A stretch of 64,000 bases of DNA from Pyrrhosoma nymphula (Eukaryota; Arthropoda; Insecta; Odonata; Coenagrionidae), in contig OY754329.1 in assembly GCA_963573305.1 (NCBI GenBank), positions 43,668,417 through 43,732,416 of the forward strand, in the 5' to 3' direction. Below, one piece after another: positions 35,681 to 49,200 of the stretch. The translations under genes were made by a program, and so were the position numbers. The notes below the pieces were generated by a model. That model searched no databases and was not told the DNA's origin. It saw nothing but the letters and a program-made list of their open reading frames with translations. Within the stretch, counting starts at the first letter, position 1; each line of letters starts with the position of its first letter.

Positions 35681-37259
35681 AAGAAAATAAATCTGTGGAA
35701 GGAAACAAAGTTAGTATTTCATTTTCTGTTATCCATTTTACCAAGATCGCGACCAGCCAGCTCTTGTGGGATGCATCCAATGGCAATACCACGATCCACG
35801 TCCAGCGAGTATTTTTGATATGTGCTGATGAGTGAAGAATCTAGTTCAGGGTCAGGCATATCAAGCTTAACCGTCTAAAATTGCACCACAGGCAGCTGCA
35901 CACAGGTCTTCAGTTTGTAGCTTATTGGCCAGGAAATTGGCCCACTGATGTACTTGGTCCGGTCGTTGGCCCATCAAATTTCTCCATTATACGTCGACGG
36001 GTTCGTTCGTTCGTCGCAGCTATCTCACAGAAATCTGTAAGGCACGCCCCAGACGCACATCGATAAAACGTATAGCGCCTCCCTTCCAGCTGGTGTTCGT
36101 AGGTTAACCATCACAACCGATACACGTCAAAAGACGCGTCAATTTCAGTTTGTTACTTCGAAAAAGTCAATGATATTGTTTCCGAGACACTCACCATCTC
36201 CTGTTTCAGGTGATGCATGTCTTAAACAAACCCCGCCGGGTTCTGCGAGAATAACTACATGCTCTTCGGTGGCAGTCGTGATGCGCACTTTATTGTTGCT
36301 GCACAATTACCTGAATTTCGTCTTGTCTTTTCTCCCATTGAAGTACAAGATTATCCACAGTTGATCTCTTAGCAGGTCCTCTGCAGTCACCAGCTCTCTG
36401 TATTTCTTCCTTTGGCACGTAACTTTCTTACGGTCAACAACCTTTGATGTATCTTCAGGTGTGACCTGGCCGACGTCCTCAAACGCTGTAGTCACGAGAA
36501 CTGCTGCAATACCGCTGGCTACGTTGCATCTCTCCGCCAATTTGCAGGTCACGGACCAGGATGTTGGTTGACGAGCGACTCGAGGACGGGTGGGAGGGTG
36601 GCTGCCATTCATCGTCGAGCACAGGCGGGGTGCCATCTGGAACTTTGGCACACAAATACTTCATTTTATATCCAATTTCCTGGGCAAAGGATGTTGACGC
36701 CCTCTTTTCAAATGCTATATCCATCTTTTCACTTTTCTTTCTTCTTTGGCACACTTTTCTGTGTTTTTCTGTCGTTTTTCAAATAACGGCCCTAATTCCT
36801 AGCTCTTTGGATGATCTTTGGTCCAAAAGGAATGGCATTTCTTCTGTCTCAATTGTTATCTTTGGCTTACAGATGCACTTGGCCAGTTTAGGAAGTCACT
36901 TGTATTGAGCAATATCAGCAATATCAAACAGTCTTTTAGCATCTTTATTAAACTATTTCGAGTCTTTATAGACAACAGGAGACTTTTCCTTCTTTGCTCT
37001 CCTCATAATGTCTTACATTTTTTATGGTATCTCAAAACTGCAGTGAGAATGCCACGGTTTGAGATTGCGGGTACAGACGCGTCCGTTCGCGTTCACGTTC
37101 TACACTTGCTCCACTCTGTTGGCGACAACCTGCGTAATCTCCTGGGCCGATGGATCAATTATTTTTCTCTCTTGCCACTTTTCCATCTCCACGCACTTAG
37201 TATTTCATAACATCTTCAAATGTGGGCAGATTTCTTCCAATCAAATCTTGAGGAACGCC

Positions 37260-40200
37260 AAACAGAAAACTCTACATTGATGACCGTGTCGCCACTATTA
37301 TTGCACTTTTTAATTGTTACTCCACTAAAAAATAATAAAATTCACTCCGACACGCGATTCTAGCCTCGCCAGACCGCGCGCTAAGCAAATGACATTCGTG
37401 GGCAGTCGAGGCACAATAATTGTTGCGCTAGATGGCTCAAATCGTGCAGTTTTCATGAGTAACAATTTAATGCTTTACGTTAGGTACAGCCTGTGACTTC
37501 AATTTTAACATTTACGGTGGGCGAAGAGCTGCAACATTTTGAACACAGGAAACCCTTTGTCGTAGACATTGTAGCCAGTACAATGTCGTTGATAGGAGTT
37601 CGTGGGTGGGCCATGGGAGAAGTGGAGGGTTTTCAAGACCAGAGGAGAAGGGAAGGGGCCGTATTCGTTCCGTCATTCCCGTACAACTGCGGCAAATTAT
37701 AATATGAGTCATAAATTAAGCAATGTACACAATTTTTCACATTTTTTCGTATTTTAAGACCAGATATTGCATAAAAACGTTATCATCCGATCTCCGCTGC
37801 TTGCTTGATGCTTGAATGGCGGTATTTACAGCCGAAATAGCGTAAAAAGTGGACGTGCGTTGTGGGTTGCCTGCCCTCAACTTAAATGACCTCGGCGGCC
37901 CTGTATGAAGTCATCTTACCGAAACAAAATTTATTTTCTGTTCCTTGGGTACTACGGGCTACTTTTTTTCCGTATGTAGAACTTATAATTTCGAAAAAAA
38001 AAGTTGTTCCATGGCTGCCCCTAATGACCAGCTATCGTGATAATTTACGAAACAGCAAAATTATCACCCGTCAACATTTGATGAAACTTTTCAAGTAACT
38101 GATAAAAATTTTAAAGAGCGTTATTCATAGATTTAAAGAATACAGAAATAATATGGGTATAGTATTGCTTGCATACTGGACTGTGAAAAAAAACAACGAG
38201 AGAAAATTTTATTGCAAATCACTATTTGAACTCAAGTGAACAAAACCTGAGGCTGGTAATGCAACGCGGTTATGGACATCCCATTACACTGTAATTTGAC
38301 CGTGTGCTTTACTCACGCCTGATAAACACGATTTCTGATGATAGATACGCAAGAGTTTTCTCTTAGCCATACCTCCAAAAGAGGGGAGAATATATTTTAT
38401 TTTTAGGATCAGTCAGCACAGACCAATACATTTTGCTACCAAGTATTCCGAATTCAAATTTTTATGGCGTTAACCCTATTGGCAGATCGTAATTTGAGTG
38501 AACTGCGAGTCCGTGATATCTTCCATAGGAGATATTTTTATAGTTTTGTCAACGTGTGACGCGGGACTCTCGAGCCGATTCCGGTCGGAGATCAGCTTGT
38601 TTTTTTTTTAAACTTCCATCGCGCGTCCGAAATATTCATGCGTTTGATCCGTCTGTCCTACAGGGACCCCGATAATTACCAAGCCTTTCCTTCTCATTAA
38701 TTTATTCCGCTTATGTGGAGTCAATTCCGTGTCTACATCATGCAGTTAACAAGAGATTCCGAATTCCCTCTTTGTCCATAGGGCAGTTCGTTTGTGAACT
38801 AAATGGTTTATCGCCCGTCGATCAGCCAACTATTTGCTAGTTCAGCACAAAGGGTAGAAGCGCCAAATTTGGTTAAAAAAAAAGCTTCGAATCTGATTAA
38901 AAGGGGGATTACGTATCCAATTCGCATATTTCACCCCGATTGGCAGTCGCGCATCGGTCGTTGATTCATTCTATCGGCTGCGATGAGTCAAGCGTATGCC
39001 CGTACACAATGCATCACGGTTGGGTGAGAAAATTTGGCGAGTATGGCGCAAACCTGCGAGAAATTACCGCAGTAAATGTTACTATAGACTTGAAAAGTTC
39101 GTCGAGAAAACAGATATCCGATAAAATTGTCACACAAGCTACCTAATAAATAAAACGATCACTCGATTATTTCCATTCAGGTAACACCTTTTACAATTGG
39201 GTTAAATGACGACAAATTAACTTATAAAAGGTGTCATTGTGCACTGATTTTTTAACAAAATTATAAATTAAATTGGAATAAATAAGCATTAAAAAGTATA
39301 TTTAAAAATCACTTGGTAAATTAAACATTTCTACAAAGTTACGCCGGAAACTTTTTCTCATATAAGCATTAAAAGGGAAATATGTGACTGAGTGCCAATG
39401 TTTAGTAACTATACAGATAAAAAAATGAAATTTCAACGAGAGTTTACACACTCGAAGCGAAAAATCCCGTCATTTGTAATCCAAAACAATAGTATTATTT
39501 CCAGCGACATTCGAAATCCATTCTCATTCTCTCCCAAAGGGACCTGTGTCAAATTGACCATACTCTGCGTGTAGCACTTCCCTCGTCCCCGTTGAATGTC
39601 CTTCCTTCCCACCATGGCCTCATTACTTGTCTTACGGAAATAATCGCTCCCGTATGTAATTTTGCATAGCTTTAAGTAAGGTCTGCAAATTATTCAATCT
39701 TTTCAATAATTTAACACAATATGATTCACTCTAAGGCACACGGTTGATAGTTTTATAAGGTATAAACAATGGATGTATAGAGGCTTATTTGCAAAGGAAA
39801 TTTAATAAAGGGGAATTATTACGGCCTCATAATTTACCAGACTAATAAATTCATGCACAGATTGCTTCAAGATTTCAATAAGCAACAAACGAAGTCGGAT
39901 GATGCCTTAACTCTCTTATAGGCATCAATAAACTTTTCCATGTTGTGAGCTGGAATCGAAAGAGACAGATATAGCGGAAGAGAAGGCGGACAAAACCGCA
40001 AGTGACCACACCACCCCTCCTAAACTCCCGTCAGATCTTCACTTTTGAATAACAACTAGTTCACCTTAAGTGACCTGATTGTTTGTCTAACAACTATTTC
40101 ATCTTGGTTTTGCGTCCTACATATCTCTCTCGTGGAACATTAGAAATTTGGAAATTCATGGAAAAACCAAAGCATCCTTCAGAGCACCCAAATCCCACTA

Positions 40201-42660
40201 TACATATAAGGAATGTATCATCAGTTCGGTATCTCTAATCAGTGTGAGTGACGCCCTAAACCCCGATCGGTCGACAAATCCCGTATTCTACTCTCCGGAA
40301 GCCGCTCTGCCTTCGCAAGAACAAACTCTGCCCATCTCTCTCTCTCGTTCCCCGATACCAATGCATTTCATTTAATTGTTTGTAATTGTCTTTATGTATC
40401 AGCGTTTTTCTCCTAGAATACAATATAAATCTAGGATATTCTATCTCGATTTTCTTATTCAGACCATTCTGACGCCAAAGGCAAGAAACCACCTTTTCCA
40501 AGTTTACCTACCGTGTTGCGTCGTTCCGCGACGCGCACATTTCTAGTGGCAGCAGTCGGATTGTTTTCCTGCCCCCCTTGGTGGTTGGGATTGGTAAAGT
40601 CATTCCAAGTACTGTGGGATCACCGCCTTGGCACTGTATTGCCCAAGTGAGTATGTTGACAAGGCCCAAATGGGTCACTTTACAGGCGTCGGAACTAGGC
40701 ACCCCGAGGTCTTATTTCATGCACGTCCTCAAATAATTTTTGTTCGTTACGATTTCAGTGTAGTAAATATTTAAGTTTCACAAATCATAAAGTTTCTAAT
40801 TAAACGGGCAGATAATTCAACATAATATGTTCTTGGGAAGCAAAGCCGGGTTAATAACGGTCAATGAGTACGGCTAAGTACGATGATAAATTGATTTTAA
40901 AGTAATCAAAAACTCTTGGAGCCTCAACCCGCATTAGTAGCAATATTATCATGGACGTTTGGAGGAAAGAGGAGGAAACACCAATGCAGACATAGGGCAA
41001 GCATCGGCAATTTCCCAGCTCCACCACGGCCGGAGGTGATGCTGAGATAGCGCTACGAGGATCTGCCTTCCTCTTCACCACCGGAGCAGCCGAGCACGAG
41101 ACAGTTCAAGCAGTTGGCGGGAAGAAGCAAAAAGAAGACTAATACGTAGTATAAATGGGAGTTGGGTGATTTTTTCGGTGTATTAATATCAGCATTGGAG
41201 TAGGATTCATGGGTGTTTGTAATGCTGACTGTAATGGGAATAATATTTCCTGTTACTTGTTAAGATTAAGTAGACCCTTTCCCCACCCCCTTCCCAGGAG
41301 CCATCCCCGCAGAGAGAGTAATGGGAAGGTGTATATGTTGCACTCTTCAAAATTATTACAGAATTTCAATCGTTTCCGCACTAAGCAAAATCCAGGATTA
41401 AGCGTTTGAAAAACGGCGTGAAATTTGGTTGTTCGAGGGAAACTTTTGCATATTACGCAAGTTGCATGGAATGTTTTATTACGTTGACCCGTTCTTCAAC
41501 CCGATAACTCATTAAGAATGAATTTTTGCTATCCATTAGGGGATGGCTATCGTTCTTCAATTGATAAGGGAAATGATGCTATTGCGAAACAATTTGCTGT
41601 GAAGCTGATATAAAGCGAAATAGAGGGAGTATCATGGATTAGTTCGGCCATTTGTTCAATAGGTACAATTTGTATTGTAGACCCTCTTTATTACTACTTT
41701 ACTTTCATAGGAGAAATTGTTTCGTCACTAAGGATTCAATGATAGGTCTGGGAAAGCAAGTGAATATGAGGAGTAACTATTTCTGAACATTACACCCCCC
41801 CCCATTTTACAATAAGTGATAACTCTTTTACGGTAAAGAGTTTCGTAAAGTCAACTGACAACGAGTGTCGGTGGAAAAACCAGTGAACGGCAATGTGAAA
41901 ACTTTCAGTGTGTGTGCTGCCCCCTCCCTCATTTCATCACCCACCCTATCACTCTCTTCCGGATAACGAACAGCTGCAGTCATTTCATCATGCAGTCTCA
42001 TCTTCAAGTTTAGCAGTCGCGGTATGCAATGGCACCGGAGGAAATTACAGATAATCAGAGAAGCTGTTAGACCTTTCAAAAATTAATTTATTACCAAAAG
42101 CATCCATTACTTCTCAAGGACTTACATTTTATTAAAATCTCATGGAGGTTGAAGTGCTCAGCATATGAAATTTAAAAATCAACTTAATGTAAAATGTTAA
42201 AATGAAATCAATTCTCTTTAATTGAAACTTGTATTGTTAATTGTTTTCCTAACAAGTGAAGTGATATTTTAACAAATTGAGTCAATGCCAATGCCATTAT
42301 TCTATTTAAAGCGACTTTGATCATACTGAGCGTGGTATTGAATGGTATATCATGCATTAGAATTTAAAAAAATGGTGATATGAAATCTAAAATCAAACGC
42401 ATATGATCTAATGCATGGGGTTGAAATTACCTAATATATATGTGTGCTTTTAATTGATGTTTGCAAATATTTGTTTTGATATGTGATTCATCTTGTGTGA
42501 GACCAATCAATTTAAATAATGATGGGAATATTATTGCCACCCGCATATTTTTGGTCGAGTTTTCATGTTTATTTTTTATCTTTATTATTCTGTAGACATT
42601 TGCTTGTTATTTTATATTTCTGTAGAAATATTGGGAATTGCTTAGAATAGTCATATGAAA
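37260..42660. other. Noncoding stretch
   Basis: No gene recognised over about 5.4 kb. A small hairpin with perfect 10-bp arms (ACACCTTTTA at 39184-39193, TAAAAGGTGT at 39225-39234) is present. GC-richer patches near 38520-38640 and 40960-41110 have no assignable content. Confidence 0.4.
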
Positions 42661-42961
42661 CTATGCCTCGGTAGCGTATCCTTAAATTTTCACTATCCTT
42701 AGCGACTATATCTTCCTCTCCCTACCCCCTCCATTACCACCTTGCCGAAAACTCTAGTCTCGGCTTCCTTATGACATGCCACTGTTATAGACGCAAATGG
42801 TATTTCCGCAGTTGGACATTCATTCATTAACGAGACATTCACTGACAGCCGTTCAGTCGTAGCCGTAACGCAAGTCGAAGCGTGGGCCATTTGTCCCGTG
42901 CACTTGAAGACACCGGGTCATCCATCTGTGCCTTCACCCGCAACTTCTCTCCTTCCCGAAA

Positions 42962-43177
42962 TGTGATAACATTCTTGTTTGGCGCTTGTAACACTAGGTG
43001 CACATGTTCATTCTTTTAACAAGCCATTTGAATAAACTTTGTCGTATTCCCCTCAAACCCTGTGTGTGATTATTCGTTCCCCAAACCAAGGGCAAGGACC
43101 CACTCTTCAGAAGTGTACCGAGTGTCCGCGCGTTGGCGTCAAGGCGTCGATTCACGGAGCACCCAAAATTTCTGACA
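42962..43177 (+). repeat. Possible solo LTR
   Basis: The segment begins TGTGATAAC and ends TTTCTGACA. It has an AATAAA signal at 43031-43036, followed by a CpG-rich part, which is the order U3, R, U5 of a small LTR. No flanking 4-6 bp duplication and no second copy were found, so the call is weak. The CpG-rich tail is compositionally similar to 12981-13145. Confidence 0.22.
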
Positions 43178-43179
43178 GT

Positions 43180-45930
43180 TGATTTAAATCAAATTATTGA
43201 ATTGAATAATTTAAAAAATAAACATAATGCGTTTAAAATAGCCAAATCAGAATATTAAAACGTCTGGGGAAGGAAAGAATTTGCGAGTGAAGGTATAAGG
43301 ATGGATGGTTCGGCGGCTTCAAGTGCACGGTCCAGAAATGTTGTGTCCCTCAATGCATCGTCGTCGGTGCGCACAGCACCCATATTTTCTACCCTTTTAT
43401 GGCATAATATAGGAAATAAGAACAAAGCTAGGAAAGCATTTCTACTAGATATGTAAACACATGTCTCTACTCCATAGCAATAGTTAAACTGATGTGTGAA
43501 CCAGTGAGGAAGAAATATAAATATAAACTTATTTCAACAAGCATGGGAAAAAAGATAGAGTTATTGTAATCAGTCTCTTCTGGAAATCATAATAACTATG
43601 TCATATTCAACGGGAGAACGGGTGAGAGATTTATCAAATGACATGATGTAATTAACCTTTACGGAGGTTTTAAATACTCGATCTTTCTGAGACCAGAGAA
43701 TTGCCATAGTTGGACATTTAAGTAAATGGAACAGGGTAAAAACTTGAATAAATGCTTTAATCTTCTTAAAGATAAATCTTTACCTCAGAAACTCCATCAC
43801 TGACTGTGTATTGTTTCTCTCCACTGCTATTATTTTAAAATACTTGAAATATAATTGAATCACGAATTTCGAAAAGGGATCATATAAGATTTTTAAAATT
43901 TTTCAGGAAACGCAAAAAACTGAATTTCTGTTAAAACAATTTAAGTAAGAGCGCAGTCATTCATTGGAACTCCTACTGAAAGCTTTATGAAAAGCATATG
44001 TGAGCCCTTCTTCCTCATAACGCATCAGTATATACGAGTACATGGAATAAGAGGGAAAAATTAATTTTCAAAATTTTCCGATCCATATCCATAGATGCAG
44101 CTTGTACCGTCGCATTTGATTACCATCTAGGGGAGCGATACGCTTACGCTATTTGACTCGTTTTTGGTGGTTTACGGGGACGCGAAAAAAAAAACTTGAA
44201 TAAGGAGGTTTAAGGTTGAAATGTCATTAAGAGTATAAATATAAAACATTCTTTCAATAAGGTGTACGAATATTTAAAAATGAGAGCCTATAGGGAACAC
44301 TCATTTAAAAAAGTTTGGGAACTTCTGCTCTGAGGAAGTACAGCAAACAGTAATAATCCTAGTGTTTAAAAAGAGGCAATGATAAATTGGTATTTACACA
44401 CATCCAGAATTTGAGAGCTCGTCGTCCATTTTTCACAGCAGGATGAAATATTCTCCTCCGAAGCTTCCTCATCCATTTCTCATCCCCATTCTTTCGCGCT
44501 GCCCTCCAGCGGAAAGCAAAGATTTCACTCTTCTGATGGAAGGAACGTGCGTGCATAATATTCCTGCTATAATGCGCATTCATTCCTACCCTTCACCGCG
44601 CAGAAAGACGCTTTTGGGGCGGCGCTAACGTAATGTTCGGACACACGCCCTCAGCCTTTCATAAGCCGAGCATTAAAAAAAAACGACCCCTCCCCTCACT
44701 CCCCCACCACCATACACTTCTCAAAATCCCCTGCACTCATTCCTCTCTTCCAAAACACCCCACCTCCCCATAATCTTTTTCTCATCTCAAAACCAATCTC
44801 ATTTATCCGCGTGAGAAAATTTATCGCCCTAAAAAGTCGTAAACAACTTCGATAATAGTCGAATAATGCCGGCCGCAATCGAATGCCGTGACGGGATAAT
44901 GGATGACCGGATGATATATCTGCTGGTCAACCACCGGATGACTCTAATTCATGCGTTAAATTTATCAATAGCCGACCCACCCCATCCCCTCCCTCTACTA
45001 CCGCGAGTCCAACCCAAAAATGTCCCCTTCCCCCCACTTCCTGTCCTCCCCCTCCGGTAAACATCCACAGCACCGTGCCACCGACTCGCCTTTTTTCAAG
45101 TTTCACCCTCCTCCTCCCTCAGATTATTTTTTGGTCAATGCAATACCCTCGTTTGCAAAAGAAGGGGAGAGTTCATCTGTGGTCATTGTTTCGCCACCGA
45201 TTCCCGTGTGATTGCAATTTTTAAGGAACGGATATATAAACATGTAGTACCTAACGCTGCCATTCTTTTCACTTAACACCTAAGTCGCGGTCTACATTTC
45301 AGCGAAAGGGTCACTGTTTTGGATAACTACGGCAAGTCGTCACATTTTTTTATATTATCTAAAAGAAGTTTTACCTAGCATTTTCTAAATCTGAGAGAGG
45401 GAGAAAAAAAATTGGAATAACATACAAGAAAAAGAAGAGCAGAATGAAATGTGAGAACCCTGACCCAAAATGAATTAGTCACAAACATACAATAACAGAT
45501 AACGAAAGGGAAAGCCAAACGAGCGGGATTAGGGAACGAATACCTAGGAGAAGTAAAAACGGGAATAGTAAAGATCGATAGGTAAGTGAAGGAGTAGCAA
45601 TCTTAGGACTGATTGAAGGGCTCAGTTTAAAAATGTGTCAAGTGCATTTTATTCATTTCTTAACTAATAACTGCTTACGATAGTTAAAATACTATATTTT
45701 AAGGCAAGAGAGAACCTAGTGAAAGTTTGAATCCTTATGTCGGTAGTTCTATTTAAATATGTAGTCCTTAAAATTCTCTTCGAAGGACTTGATCCACATA
45801 AACAGTGAGCACTCCAATGGTCTATCATGACATAGTCTATCTACGAAGTGTATGCGGAATAAGTAGGAGGGATAAGGCTACGAATGATAGGGTCATGAAA
45901 TAATGTGCGTTGAATTATTCATGAACGGAC
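43180..45930. other. Noncoding stretch
   Basis: No gene recognised. Pyrimidine-rich blocks at 44690-45120 produce several spurious proline-rich open frames. Confidence 0.45.
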
Positions 45931-45939
45931 ATACACAAA

Positions 45940-46205
45940 AGAAGTTCGCTTCGTTGGTTTGGTCATGTTGAAAGAATGGATGAGTCGATAAGTTATATGC
46001 GTTTAAGATAGAAGAGTGAGTGACATTAGAGGATGGGGCACACTGAAAAAGTACTGGGTAAATGCTGGGAAAGAGACTCCTAAGAGGAATATTAGGAGAT
46101 TTTAAGAATAGAACTGAGTGTATGAAGCAATGCATGAGTGTAACAAAAGCGAAAGAAATATTCAAGGATAGGGTTGTACGAGGAAAGTTACTAAAGGGCA
46201 ATTGG
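45940..46205 (+). pseudogene. LINE reverse transcriptase C-terminal fragment
   Basis: The peptide LRWFGHVERMDE (about 45955-45985) is the typical motif after the reverse transcriptase of many LINE proteins. In another frame, MLGKRLLRGILGDFKNRTEC and SVTKAKEIFKDRVV (46062-46180) continue the same C-terminal zone. Stops and a frameshift break it. Only the 3' end of the coding region is preserved, as expected for a 5'-truncated copy. Confidence 0.65.
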
Positions 46206-46289
46206 TATGGGAATTGTGCAAAACTTCTCATTCACCATAATAGCTGTGTTGAGCTTCGGGCGACCTATGTCGCCGAAATCCCTTAGAAT

Positions 46290-49200
46290 ACTTGATAATA
46301 ATATTTAATGGTTAAGTAACACATATTGATGTCTCGTGCCAAAAACTCCAACGATGTGCTGAATTCGAAGTTGTGCAAAGTGCACCTTTTAGAGTGTGGT
46401 TGAAAACAGATCCCCTTCCACAATCTGGTATCTTTGACCATTTCAAACCTCCAACCTTGAATGGATGAATACAGAAATATCCAGAAGTATGCGAAAATCA
46501 AGATTAGCAAAACTCTCTGACCAATGAAAAGCACACTGATGATCCCCATTAGGCTCTGGAACTTGTCATATTCAGCCTATGTCTTCGCTAGTTGTTAGTG
46601 GTGCTAGTAGTAATTTTACACACTAGCACTGTGCAAAAAATCAAAATGATAGCCTCCACAATTTATCGGTCATCAAATAACATAACGAACAAATATATGC
46701 TCAAATTGATTCGTTTTACATCGTCATTCAAGGAAGTGGAATTCGTACGTGACTCTATCATTCCTTCCGAAAAGGGACTGAAAATTCCATCGCCTCTAAT
46801 TAGAGGACTAATTTCTATTCGAAAATATTCTCCTCCTCGCCGGCAATATTACAACACCAATTACAGGCGGCAGTGTCGCGATTCGCGCCGGCCAGTCCAC
46901 CACTTCCGAAGAGAATTACACACGCTACAAACGGCGAGGCAATGCTATCAAATGAGGCAATCAAGGGACTAACGCCAAACGACTCGTGATACAACAAATT
47001 TCTCGGGCAATTGCAAAATGCCTACCGCGTTAGGACGGTGGAATTAATTTCGGGGCCACTTTACTCGGGATGGGATCCCTTTGGTCATTTCAGTTCACGC
47101 ACGGCTGGCTAACTCTTCAGTGACCTACTCACGCTAGGTTAAAAATAATACAAAATATTGCGACCACTCATCAAGGCGGAAGGTTTGCAAGTAGAATTTA
47201 AAGGATTAGTTCTAAGTACCTACTGGATTTAAATCATTAACGTGACTCAAGTCAACTGCAAGTTATTGAAGGTTCTCTAATGGCACGATGTGATTGTCCA
47301 CTCTGAGTAAAAATCGCTAATGTATACATTACGGAGTTATATGAGCCCTCAAATTTTATTTTAGCCGATATGTTTCTGTAAAATTCACCAATTAACTCAA
47401 TAATAGAAATTTAAACTACCTAAAAGTTACCGCCTACCCTATCAGAATTTCCATTTAAATAAAATGGAAAATGAGCCAATTCGTGTGCTAGTCAAATTAA
47501 TGGTCAATAATGTTTTGAGTCACTTTTCTTGTATATTTTTTAATGGAAATTTAAATGGTATTAAATGACAATTCTAATCGTAATTATTATTTATTTTACT
47601 CGTGCACCATATCGGATGTACCTATTCGATAAATAATGTTTTCACTAAGCACAAAATCAGTAATTTTCAACGAAAAAAACCTTAAGCCACTTGTATGCAA
47701 CCATTGCTCTTAACAACTATTGTTTACTCCAGAGCCTACATTGATCGTATACATACACTCCTTTGAGGATCACAACCCGGAGGCAATAACCCCGGCTTGA
47801 AAATTATGCAGTTTAGTGCAAATTTTACATTGTGAGGCTTTTTGACCTTGATTATGACACTGTGGATGTCGAAACCATTGTCGGCAATAAAAAAAAGTAA
47901 TGAATTCTCGAGTGAGAAATCATTTCATGATGTTCCCACATCAAGTCTTCTTAGTGCGTAGGATGTATATGCGAAGAAAGTATATTTATGGCAGCGGTAG
48001 GATGAGATGGAACATATAGCTTTAAATCGCGCCTCCCACAAACGTGTTCCTGTCGCTATAAGGAAATTCGATCCACTTTATCTTGACTACTTCCTTAGAC
48101 TAAAAGCCTCTCATCAAGACACAGTTACGCTTCTTCTTAACAAATAGTTTTGATGAGCACACTTTAATGGGCCTCCCACAGTTGGGCAAGTCCTTGGAGA
48201 ACTTTCGATCGAGGCTCCGGCTCGCGGGAACATTTTAATGGATTTCAACATGCCTGGTCACTAAGAGTTCTAAGCAGAGTCCAGCGACGTCAAACTCAGG
48301 ACCCTTTCATCAGCAGATAATGAAATATCGCTCCAACAAATGCATTTAAATTCAGAGAAGGAAATATTAGGTTCTTTCTCGTGGAACAGGTTTTTTGACG
48401 CAGAGAAGTATTTTCATATTTGTATGATCTATTTATGTAATATTGAATGCCAGTCAGTGAATTCATTATCAAACCAGTTAACGGCCTATCACTTAACAAA
48501 GCAAACAAATCCCTACTAGGAAAACCTTCAAACAAATGGAACCACATTTCACTGCTTCCCATCTCAACAAATTTTGTCTCATATTACGGAATGTGTTTCT
48601 AAAGACTTCTGAGCACAGTAGCAGATTGCTTAGGGGCGAAACATCCAGCCATTAACTCAGCAGATGTGCTAAAGCACTAAGTTATAAATGGTAGGTTATT
48701 GCAAAAATAATATCCTAGGATAACGGTTGCTCTGATAAGCTCTCCTGAAATACAGTAATAATTAAAAAATTTAGTAAGAATAAACATGAGGCTTCTAAAT
48801 GAAATTTTACTAAATTCCATATAATATTTTATCGTAATAATACTATTCTTACACGCAACAGAAATATACTTTCATTCCAATCGCTTTGTGTGGCATAAAA
48901 GATTTAACTTAGAATTCATTTGATAAGACCTCCAGAATGAATTTATCCACATCTTAACTCAACAAATACTACCTCTGCCACTAAATACCAACAATCACCC
49001 AATACTAAATACCAACAATCACCCTTGTAATCCCCTTAGAGATCAATGTCTAAACTCACATTTTATAAATGCATTCCGAGTCCAACAATTCAAATCTCAT
49101 GCAAAAAGCGGAGCAACCAGCTTACAAGTTTCCTAATCCTTAAGATTAATTAGGGCCAGTTAACTGTCAATGACACTAGTGGCCACATTTGAGATATTTT

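Larger units (their letters stand above)
35505..35737. mobile_element. Palindromic hammerhead-ribozyme insertion B with 14-bp target-site duplication
   Basis: TTCTGTTATCCATT occurs at 35505-35518 and 35724-35737. Removing one copy and everything between restores the alignment of the surrounding pseudogene (GKMDN joined to RRW), which proves a discrete insertion. Between the repeats are a 41-base unpaired tail (35519-35559) and two arms, 35560-35641 and 35642-35723, identical at 81 of 82 positions and meeting at GGTACC. The near-perfect arms mean it is recent compared with the pseudogene. Each arm encodes a hammerhead ribozyme reading outward from the centre. The design is the same as insertion A. 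A Penelope-like or retrozyme origin is inferred from the ribozyme; no protein is encoded. Confidence 0.85.
35140..37250 (-). pseudogene. Pseudogene of an unnamed repeat-encoded arthropod protein, split by insertion B
   Basis: Reading the minus strand from about 37250 down, scattered frames preserve pieces of one protein. They are NLPTFEDVMKY, then YHKKYKDIMRSKKEKSPVVYKD, then SGIAAVLVTTAFEDVG and PEDTSKVVDRKKV (about 36430-36560). These are followed by ILYFNGRKDKTKFR (near 36310), EEHVVILAEPGG (about 36240), KFDGPTTGPST (about 35960) and GIAIGCIPQELAGRDLGKMDN (about 35740-35800). After the insertion come RRWGTTVSRVMLVYIGTRRP (about 35490) and FETHPSCQHGHNNEAQYF (about 35200). I recognise this as an ORF that recurs in arthropod genomes as a repeat-borne, probably transposon-derived protein, but I cannot name the family or its chemistry. 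Many stops and frameshifts show that it is dead. Insertion B separates GKMDN from RRW. Confidence 0.6.

Noticed and set aside
35478..35835. Two open frames on opposite strands with almost the same peptide
   Set aside because: They are a by-product of the palindromic arms of insertion B, which read the same on both strands.
44690..45120. Pyrimidine-rich open frames resembling proline-rich proteins
   Set aside because: Low-complexity CT-rich DNA with no start context, domain or splice signals.
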